Assembly (NCBI GenBank): GCA_900540045.1
Contig: UQEF01000112.1
Span: forward strand, 1-6,858
Origin: an uncultured Eubacteriales bacterium
GTDB taxonomy: Bacteria; Bacillota; Clostridia; Christensenellales; Aristaeellaceae
Direction of reading: 5' to 3'
DNA length: 6,858 nt
Every line of letters starts with the position of its first letter. Positions within the stretch are counted from its first letter, which is position 1. This document shows, piece after piece, positions 1-4,997 of the stretch. Under the pieces are notes generated by a model. That model was given only the letters and a program-made list of their open reading frames with translations. It was not told the origin of the DNA and made no database searches. The position numbers and the translations under genes are program-made.

Positions 1-7
1 TGCGTTT

Positions 8-39
8 AGGGGCTGCTTCCCAAAGAAAGCAGCCCCTTT
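8..39 (+). terminator. Rho-independent terminator of an upstream gene
   Basis: An 11-bp perfect inverted repeat (8-18 pairing with 27-37; core GGGGCTGCTT / AAGCAGCCCC) encloses an 8-base loop and runs into TTT followed by G. The T tract is short, but the stem is strong and GC-rich. The other strand has no T run, so it should act on + strand transcription arriving from a gene left of the window. No coding sequence of that gene can be recognised here. Confidence 0.75.
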
Positions 40-50
40 GTCGGCGGTCT

Positions 51-79
51 GTCCCTTCGCATACGCGGAGGGTCGTTTT
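51..79 (+). terminator. Second hairpin with TTTT, possible tandem terminator
   Basis: CCCTTCGC (53-60) pairs with GCGGAGGG (65-72), including one U-G wobble, around a 4-base loop. TTTT follows three bases later at 76-79. It lies 14 bases after the first terminator and upstream of the ctsR promoter, so a back-up terminator is the simplest reading. The separated T run makes it weaker, and it could be inactive structure. Confidence 0.35.
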
Positions 80-102
80 ATGTAAAAAACCTTCCTCTGC
101 CA

Positions 103-131
103 TTGCATTTCACACAGGTCCGTGATACAAT
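103..131 (+). promoter_or_regulatory. Predicted sigma-A promoter of the ctsR operon
   Basis: The -10 element TACAAT (126-131) matches TATAAT at five of six positions and is preceded by TG one base away (123-124), an extended -10. A weak -35, TTGCAT (103-108), lies at the ideal 17-base spacing. Transcription should start near 138, inside the CtsR operator. No second, stress-sigma-type promoter was recognised. Confidence 0.7.
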
Positions 132-136
132 GTGAT

Positions 137-163
137 GGTCAAAGATGGTCAATATTCTTTGAC
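137..163 (+). promoter_or_regulatory. CtsR operator overlapping the transcription start
   Basis: GGTCAAA (137-143), spacer GAT, then GGTCAAT (147-153) matches the known CtsR direct heptad repeat, GGTCAAA-NAN-GGTCAAA, at all but the last base, including the central A of the spacer. An inverted half-site TTTGAC (158-163) follows. The site begins 5 bases after the -10 element, so bound CtsR should block RNA polymerase. This indicates negative autoregulation of the whole operon, relieved on heat or protein stress. Confidence 0.92.
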
Positions 164-164
164 G

Positions 165-172
165 AAAGGAGG
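165..172 (+). promoter_or_regulatory. ctsR ribosome binding site (sets the start)
   Basis: AAAGGAGG sits 6 bases before ATG 179. It settles the start in favour of 179 rather than the in-frame GTG at 122, which lies before the predicted transcription start. Confidence 0.9.
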
Positions 173-178
173 ATTTTT

Positions 179-652
179 ATGCGATTAAGCGATGCAATAG
201 AGCAATTTATCAAAACCATGCTTACCCAGGAAGCGCCCGAAGTCGAACTCAAGCGCAACGAGCTTGCTGAATATTTTAATTGCGCGCCCTCGCAGATCAA
301 CTATGTGCTGGCCACCCGCTTCACGCCCGACCACGGCTACATCATCGAAAGCCGGCGGGGCGGCGGCGGATACATCCGCATCTTCCGCATGGCGCAGGAT
401 ACCAGCGAGCATCTGCTGTACCTGCTTCATCAGCGGGTGGGTGATTCCATCGACGCGCTGGCGGCTTCGCACCTGGTGCAGCAGCTGCAGGAGCGCGAGG
501 TGGTCACCAAGGGCGAGGCGGCCATGATGAACGCGGCGCTTTCGCCCCAAGCGTTGAGCCTTCCGCTCTCGGCGGAAATGAAGGACGCGCTTCGCGCCCG
601 GATTCTGAAAAACATGTTACTGGAGGTTGCCCGAAAGGGCAAGGATCAATAG
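179..652 (+). CDS. ctsR: Transcriptional repressor CtsR
   Basis: CtsR is the dimeric repressor of class III heat-shock genes (clpC, clpP, clpE and its own operon) in Gram-positive bacteria. The 157-residue protein has the usual length. The N-terminal winged helix-turn-helix covers about residues 5-70: the recognition region includes PSQINYV (37-43) and TRFT (46-49). The wing carries RRGGGGYIRI (59-68), the family's most conserved signature. By family knowledge, the tetraglycine (61-64) is the intrinsic heat sensor, and the arginine before it (R60 here) is a McsB phosphorylation site that disrupts DNA binding. Residues from about 75 on form the alpha-helical C-terminal dimerisation and protease-interaction domain. 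It is the first gene of the operon, directly behind a CtsR box, and 18 bases before mcsA. Nothing in it looks broken. Confidence 0.97.
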   Translation: MRLSDAIEQFIKTMLTQEAPEVELKRNELAEYFNCAPSQINYVLATRFTPDHGYIIESRRGGGGYIRIFRMAQDTSEHLLYLLHQRVGDSIDALAASHLVQQLQEREVVTKGEAAMMNAALSPQALSLPLSAEMKDALRARILKNMLLEVARKGKDQ

Positions 653-670
653 CCCAAAGGAGGGACATTC

Positions 671-1180
671 ATGCTTTGTGAGGAATGCGGCAAGAATCAG
701 GCGACGGTAGCCATCACCGTTTCCGCCGGCGGCGAGGTCACCACGCGGCGGCTTTGCCCCGAATGCATGAAAAAAATGCAATTCAGCCTTGTAAGCGGCG
801 ATATTCAGGGCTTTTTGAGCTCCGTGCTCTCCGTGCTCGGCAGCGGCCAGAAGGTGGAGGAGCACACCGCCGTATGCTCCGGCTGCGGGCTGAGTTACGC
901 CGAATTTGAGCGCACGGGCCGACTGGGCTGCGCCCAGTGTTACCGGGACTTTTCCGATCAGTTGAAGCCCCTTTTGCAGCGGATTCATGGCCGTGCGCAG
1001 CATGCCGGACGCAGGCCCGCCGCTTTCAGGCCTTCGCCGGAAGACGAACGCGCGGCACGGGTCAGCGAGCTTCGCCAGAAAATGGATGAGGCTGTGGCAA
1101 GTGAAAACTTTGAGGACGCGGCAAAATACCGTGACGAGCTGCGAAAGCTCGCCGAAGAAAGCGGGGCGGCGCAACCATGA
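671..1180 (+). CDS. mcsA: McsA, zinc-binding activator of McsB
   Basis: McsA activates the arginine kinase McsB and takes part in CtsR inactivation and ClpCP delivery in the cytoplasm. The protein (169 residues, slightly shorter than the roughly 185 of the Bacillus subtilis protein) has four CxxC pairs: C3/C6, C29/C32, C69/C72 and C87/C90, consistent with two zinc sites. A C-terminal UVR-type helical hairpin covers about 126-162 and contains NFEDAAKYRDEL, resembling the ClpC middle-domain motif. A basic linker (about 106-120) separates the zinc part from the UVR motif. The start is fixed by AAAGGAGGG (656-664), 6 bases before the ATG. The stop overlaps the mcsB start as ATGA (1177-1180), so translation of the two partners is probably coupled. 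All eight cysteines are intact. Confidence 0.95.
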   Translation: MLCEECGKNQATVAITVSAGGEVTTRRLCPECMKKMQFSLVSGDIQGFLSSVLSVLGSGQKVEEHTAVCSGCGLSYAEFERTGRLGCAQCYRDFSDQLKPLLQRIHGRAQHAGRRPAAFRPSPEDERAARVSELRQKMDEAVASENFEDAAKYRDELRKLAEESGAAQP

Positions 1181-2178
1181 GCGATTCGGCAGTCAATGTG
1201 GTCGTTTCCAGCCGGGTGAGGCTTGCCCGAAACTATTTTGATCTTCCCTTTCTCAACTGGAACCGGCCGGAAAATGCCCGGCTGTGCATTGAGCGGGCGC
1301 AGGCCGCTCTCTGCGGCGGGAAAGAAAACTATGACCTGTACCTCATGCGCGATCTGCCCGATGTCGAGCGGCTCAAGCTGGTGGAAAAGCACCTGATCAG
1401 CCGCGACCTTGTGGAGCGGGCCGAAACCGGCGCCGCGCTGATCCGGCAGGACCGCCGCGTGAGCGTCATGATCAACGAGGAGGACCACCTGCGCATTCAG
1501 GCCATTGGGTCGGGCCTGGATCTGGAAACCGCGGCGAACGTGGCTTTCGGCGTGGAAGGACGTCTGGAGGCGGTATGCACCTTCAGCTTCGATCCCCAGC
1601 TGGGCTACCTGACCTCCTGCCCCACCAACACCGGCACGGGCATGCGCGCCTCTGTGATGCTGCATCTGCCCATGCTCACCCGCTACAAGCAGATGGGCAA
1701 CGTCAACCAGAGCGTAGCAAAGCTGGGCCTGACCACCCGCGGCATCTATGGCGAGGGGAGCGAGGCGCTGGGCGACCTGTATCAGGTAAGCAATCAGGTC
1801 ACGCTGGGCCGCACGGAGGATGAAATCATCGAGGCCGTCACCGCCGTGGGCCGCCAGCTGATCGACATGGAGCTGTCGCTGCGCGCGCGGTGCCTGAAGG
1901 AACAGCCCATGGACCTCAGGGACGCGCTTTTGCGCAGCTACGGCCTTTTGCGCTATGCCCTGCGCATGGATGAAAAGGAATTCATGCTCCACTGGAGCCA
2001 TCTGCGTCTGGGCGCGGCCATGGGACTTTTGCCCGTGAGCCTCGCTGCGGCGGATGATCTGCTCACTGTGGCGCAGGACGCGCATGCCCGGCGCTACGCT
2101 CAGGAGAGCGCGCCCGGCGAAGAAGCGGACGCCGCGCGCTGTGATATTATCCGCAAAACCCTTGAAACCAACGTTTAG
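1177..2178 (+). CDS. mcsB: McsB, protein arginine kinase
   Basis: McsB phosphorylates arginine side chains, including those of CtsR and misfolded proteins, marking them for ClpCP. The guanido-kinase catalytic fold is complete: SSRVRLAR (11-18) for nucleotide phosphate binding, NEEDH (100-104, E102 matching the catalytic Glu121 of B. subtilis), [14 protein letters not shown] (146-159) with C148 matching Cys167, and [10 protein letters not shown] (188-197) with E193 matching Glu212. The 333 residues compare with about 363 in B. subtilis. The N-terminus starts only 10 residues before SSRVR, and an in-frame stop at 1132 with no other start codon rules out an upstream start. Near the C-terminus, the expected phosphoarginine-receiving motif RDxxRA reads ADAARC (about 319-324), a possible change in allosteric control. 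There is no strong ribosome binding site, so translation probably depends on coupling through the ATGA overlap with mcsA. Residue correspondences to B. subtilis are from memory. Confidence 0.96.
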   Translation: MSDSAVNVVVSSRVRLARNYFDLPFLNWNRPENARLCIERAQAALCGGKENYDLYLMRDLPDVERLKLVEKHLISRDLVERAETGAALIRQDRRVSVMINEEDHLRIQAIGSGLDLETAANVAFGVEGRLEAVCTFSFDPQLGYLTSCPTNTGTGMRASVMLHLPMLTRYKQMGNVNQSVAKLGLTTRGIYGEGSEALGDLYQVSNQVTLGRTEDEIIEAVTAVGRQLIDMELSLRARCLKEQPMDLRDALLRSYGLLRYALRMDEKEFMLHWSHLRLGAAMGLLPVSLAAADDLLTVAQDAHARRYAQESAPGEEADAARCDIIRKTLETNV

Positions 2179-2189
2179 GAGGTTCTGAT

Positions 2190-4676
2190 ATGGCAATTTT
2201 CGGACGCTTTACCCAGCGGGCTCAGCGTGCCGTGGCGGCCGCCCAGCAGGCGGCGGTGCTGCTGCACCAGCCCTATGTGGGGACGGAGCATATTCTTTTG
2301 GGCCTGCTGAAGGAGCCCGGTCCCGTGGTAGCCGATGTGCTGCCCGCGGATGTCAACTATGATACGGTTCTTGAGCGCGTGCGCGCGCTTTTGGGCGAGG
2401 GCAACATGCAGTCCGGCGGCATGCTGGAGCTGACCCCGCGCAGCAAAAAAATTCTGGAAAGCAGCATTCTGGAAAGCCGCAAGCTGCACCACAGCTTTGT
2501 GGGCACGGAGCATTTCTGGCTGGCTTTGCTCAAGGAGGGCGAAGGCGTGGCCGTGAGCCTGCTTCGCAGCATGGGCGTGGATACGCAGGAAATGCAGCAG
2601 AAAATTCTCGAGGCGCTGGCCAAATCCCAGCCCGACGGCGGCGAGGACGCCTCCGCATCCGGCGGCGAAGACGGAAAGGCCGAAGGCAGCGTTTTGGAAA
2701 AATACAGCCGCGACCTGACCAAGGCCGCGCAGGATGGCGAGCTGGACCCGGTGATTGGCCGCAGCACGGAAATTGAACGCATTATGCAGATCATGAGCCG
2801 CCGCACCAAAAACAACCCCGTGCTCATCGGCGAGCCGGGCGTGGGCAAAAGCGCGGTGGTGGAGGGCCTGGCCCAGATGATCGTGGCCGGCAAGGTTCCC
2901 GAAACCCTTACCGGCAAGCGCATTCTTTCGCTGGACCTTGGCAGCATGATCGCCGGCAGCAAATACCGCGGCGAATTTGAGGAGCGGCTCAAGGATACCA
3001 TCAAGGATGTGAAGAAACAGGGGAACGTGATTCTCTTTATCGACGAGTTCCACACGCTGGTGGGCGCCGGCAAGGCCGAAGGCAGCATGGACGCCGCCAA
3101 CATCCTCAAGCCCGCTCTCGCCCGCGGCGAGCTTCAGTGCATCGGCGCAACCACGCTGGACGAATACCGCAAGAACATTGAAAAGGACGCCGCGCTGGAG
3201 CGCCGCTTCCAGCCTGTCAAGGTAGGCGAGCCCACGCCCGAAGAGGCGCTGGCCATCCTCAAGGGCCTGCGCGACCGCTACGAGGCGCATCACAAGGTCA
3301 AAATCACCGACGAGGCGCTTCAGGCCGCCGTCAGCCTGTCCGACCGCTATATCAGCGACCGTTTCCTGCCCGACAAGGCCATCGACCTGATGGACGAGGC
3401 CGCCTCGCGCGTCAGGCTGCACAGCTTCACCGCCCCGCCCGACGTAAAGGAGCAGGAGGACCGCCTCAAGGCCCTGCAAAACGAAAAGAAAGAGGCCATC
3501 GCCCATCAGGACTTTGAAAAGGCCGCCAGCCTGCGGGACGAGGAGCGAAAGCTCCGTCAGGACATCGCCCAGAAGCGCGCGGCCTGGGAGGAGCGCAAAA
3601 ACAACAGCCACGACGTGGTCACTGAGGAGGATATCGCTCAGATTGTGGCCAGCTGGACGGGCGTGCCGGTCAAGAAGATGACGGAGGACGAAAGCCAGCG
3701 CCTGCTCCACATGGAGGACCTGTTGCACAAGCGCGTCGTGGGCCAGGATGAGGCCATCAGCGCAGTCAGCCGGGCGCTTCGGCGCGCCCGCGCGGGCCTG
3801 CAGGACCCCAAGCGGCCCATTGGCTCGTTCATCTTCCTTGGGCCTACCGGCGTGGGCAAGACCGAGCTGTGCCGCGCCCTTGGCGAAGTGATGTTCGACG
3901 ATGAAAACGCCCTGATCCGCATCGACATGAGCGAATACATGGAGAAGCACAGCGTCAGCCGCCTCGTAGGCAGCCCTCCGGGCTACGTGGGCTACGAGGA
4001 GGGCGGCCAGCTCACCCAGAAGGTGCGCAACAAGCCCTACAGCGTGGTGCTCTTTGACGAGGTGGAGAAGGCGCACCCGGATGTGTTCAACATCCTTCTG
4101 CAAATCCTTGACGACGGCCGCCTCACCGACAGCAACGGACGCGTGGTCAACTTCAAAAACACCATCATCGTCATGACCTCCAACGCCGGTGCCAGCACCA
4201 TCACCTCCAAGCGCTCGCTGGGCTTTGGCGGCAGCGTGGAAACCACCCGTGACTACGAGGCCATGAAAGAGCGCGTGATGGCTGAGGTGAAGGATACCTT
4301 CCGTCCGGAATTTATCAACCGCATCGACGACCTGATCGTGTTCCACGCGCTGGAGCCGGACGACATCCGCCGCATCGCGGGCCTCATGCTGGGCAGCGTG
4401 TCCAAGAGGCTTGCCCAGCGCGGCATGAAGCTCAGCTACGGAGACGACGTAATCGCCCTGCTGGCGGAGGAGGGCTATGACCCCAACTATGGCGCCCGCC
4501 CGCTGCGCCGCACCATTCAGAGAAGCGTGGAAGATGCGCTGAGCGAGGAAATCATCGCCGGTAAAATTGCCCTGGGCGACCAGGTGCAGCTGTACGTGGA
4601 TGATAACAAGCACATCGCCTTCCGAAAGCTCCTGCCGCAAACGCCTGCTCAGCCTGCGCCTACGCTGGAAGCGTAA
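2190..4676 (+). CDS. clpC: AAA+ unfoldase ClpC
   Basis: ClpC is the hexameric ATPase that unfolds phosphoarginine-tagged proteins and passes them to ClpP. The protein has 828 residues, near the family's usual 810-850. The N-domain (about 1-145) has two repeats, each with GTEH (31-34 and 105-108); E33 and E107 match the known phosphoarginine-docking glutamates. An acidic linker follows (147-168). AAA-1 has Walker A GEPGVGKS (214-221), Walker B ILFIDE (281-286) and arginine-finger region ERRF (337-340). The middle coiled-coil domain (about 410-470) contains a UVR-type motif (418-453), with F442 matching the regulatory tip Phe436 of B. subtilis. AAA-2 has Walker A GPTGVGKT (551-558), Walker B VVLFDE (619-624), sensor-1 N665, the ClpP-docking loop SLGFGG (676-681) and sensor-2 GAR (768-770). 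Its ribosome binding site AGGAGG (2177-2182) overlaps the mcsB stop, 7 bases before the ATG. A terminator ends the operon. Everything needed for ClpP partnership is present; clpP is not in this window. Confidence 0.98.
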   Translation: MAIFGRFTQRAQRAVAAAQQAAVLLHQPYVGTEHILLGLLKEPGPVVADVLPADVNYDTVLERVRALLGEGNMQSGGMLELTPRSKKILESSILESRKLHHSFVGTEHFWLALLKEGEGVAVSLLRSMGVDTQEMQQKILEALAKSQPDGGEDASASGGEDGKAEGSVLEKYSRDLTKAAQDGELDPVIGRSTEIERIMQIMSRRTKNNPVLIGEPGVGKSAVVEGLAQMIVAGKVPETLTGKRILSLDLGSMIAGSKYRGEFEERLKDTIKDVKKQGNVILFIDEFHTLVGAGKAEGSMDAANILKPALARGELQCIGATTLDEYRKNIEKDAALERRFQPVKVGEPTPEEALAILKGLRDRYEAHHKVKITDEALQAAVSLSDRYISDRFLPDKAIDLMDEAASRVRLHSFTAPPDVKEQEDRLKALQNEKKEAIAHQDFEKAASLRDEERKLRQDIAQKRAAWEERKNNSHDVVTEEDIAQIVASWTGVPVKKMTEDESQRLLHMEDLLHKRVVGQDEAISAVSRALRRARAGLQDPKRPIGSFIFLGPTGVGKTELCRALGEVMFDDENALIRIDMSEYMEKHSVSRLVGSPPGYVGYEEGGQLTQKVRNKPYSVVLFDEVEKAHPDVFNILLQILDDGRLTDSNGRVVNFKNTIIVMTSNAGASTITSKRSLGFGGSVETTRDYEAMKERVMAEVKDTFRPEFINRIDDLIVFHALEPDDIRRIAGLMLGSVSKRLAQRGMKLSYGDDVIALLAEEGYDPNYGARPLRRTIQRSVEDALSEEIIAGKIALGDQVQLYVDDNKHIAFRKLLPQTPAQPAPTLEA

Positions 4677-4688
4677 GCCGTGTTCGGT

Positions 4689-4727
4689 GGGGAACGCGCC
4701 CCGTTTGGAGCGCGTTCCCCTTTTTTT
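4689..4727 (+). terminator. Strong Rho-independent terminator after clpC
   Basis: GGGGAACGCGC (4689-4699) and GCGCGTTCCCC (4710-4720) form a perfect 11-bp GC-rich stem, with two possible extra C-G pairs inside the loop, followed directly by seven T (4721-4727). It starts 12 bases after the clpC stop and separates the stress operon from the next transcription unit. Confidence 0.95.
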
Positions 4728-4762
4728 CCGCCCCGGTTTGAAAAAATCCTTTGCGTTGGTTC

Positions 4763-4792
4763 TTGCTTATTTACCCGTTCATGCTATATAAT
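4763..4792 (+). promoter_or_regulatory. Predicted promoter for the FMN-protein gene
   Basis: A perfect -10 TATAAT (4787-4792) lies in a short AT-rich island that contrasts with the GC-rich surroundings. TTGCTT (4763-4768) is a weak -35 candidate at 18-base spacing. Transcription would begin near 4799, giving a leader of about 200 bases before ATG 4998. No CtsR-type GGTCAAA repeat is present, so this gene is probably outside the CtsR regulon. Confidence 0.65.
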
Positions 4793-4826
4793 AGATTGAA
4801 AAAACCTATTGCCTAAAGGGGGCAGT

Positions 4827-4982
4827 GTGCAATTCCAACATCATAAGGAAATCATCCCGCCCGGCGGCTGCGGCTTCCCGGAGATTCTCACCCGCGTGGC
4901 GAGGGGCCTTTTTCTGCGCCCAACGGCCTGCGCCCGAGGGTACACAAGCGAAGGTAACAAAAGAGCACATAGAGAAATGTAA
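4827..4982 (+). CDS. Candidate small ORF, 51 codons, unknown function
   Basis: A GTG start lies 4 bases after AAAGGGGG (4815-4822), a plausible ribosome binding site. The frame runs 51 codons to TAA, which overlaps the downstream site TAAGGAGG, an arrangement common in coupled operons. The predicted peptide starts MQFQHHKEIIPPGGCGF and ends in a basic tail (GNKRAHREM). It has no convincing signal peptide or membrane segment, and I recognise no family. Codons in its first half favour C or G at the third position like the neighbouring genes, while its last third does not. Against it: the start is GTG, and a second open frame (GTG 4825 to TGA 4999-5001) covers the same DNA, so openness may only reflect base composition. 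It could be a leader peptide, a real small protein, or nothing. Confidence 0.33.
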   Translation: MQFQHHKEIIPPGGCGFPEILTRVARGLFLRPTACARGYTSEGNKRAHREM

Positions 4983-4987
4983 GGAGG
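4980..4987 (+). promoter_or_regulatory. Ribosome binding site of the FMN-protein gene
   Basis: TAAGGAGG lies 10 bases before ATG 4998, slightly long spacing but a near-perfect match. It supports 4998 over the in-frame ATGs at 5013 and 5022, which would also remove the positive residues before the membrane segment. Confidence 0.8.
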
Positions 4988-4997
4988 AGTACCCATT

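Larger units (their letters stand above)
4793..4997 (+). other. Long leader region of the FMN-protein gene
   Basis: About 200 bases separate the predicted promoter from the FMN-protein start. The stretch holds the candidate small ORF at 4827-4982. It also holds an imperfect nested hairpin: GGC-TT-CCC (4872-4879) can pair with GGGGCC (4903-4908), enclosing an inner CTCACC/GGCGAG arm, followed by TTTTT (4909-4913), which resembles a weak intrinsic terminator. The 8-base word CTGCGCCC occurs twice (4914-4921, 4928-4935). I recognise no known riboswitch or T-box signature. Regulation by attenuation is possible but unproven. Confidence 0.3.

Noticed and set aside
122..178. N-terminal extension of CtsR from an in-frame GTG at 122
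   Set aside because: It starts upstream of the predicted transcription start, would translate through the -10 element and the operator, and lacks a ribosome binding site. ATG 179 has a perfect one, and the family N-terminus begins there.
985..2196. 403-codon open frame on the minus strand opposite mcsA and mcsB
   Set aside because: It overlaps two well-supported genes, has a composition-driven sequence and shows no recognisable domain.
2175..4640. Long open frame (821 codons) on the minus strand opposite clpC
   Set aside because: It is a shadow of clpC caused by GC-rich codon bias. Its product is His/Ala/Val/Leu-rich low-complexity sequence with no recognisable domain, while the + strand encodes an unmistakable ClpC.
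4741..4997. Functional link between the FMN protein and the CtsR stress operon
   Set aside because: A strong terminator, a separate promoter and no CtsR box separate them. Adjacency alone is not evidence of shared function.
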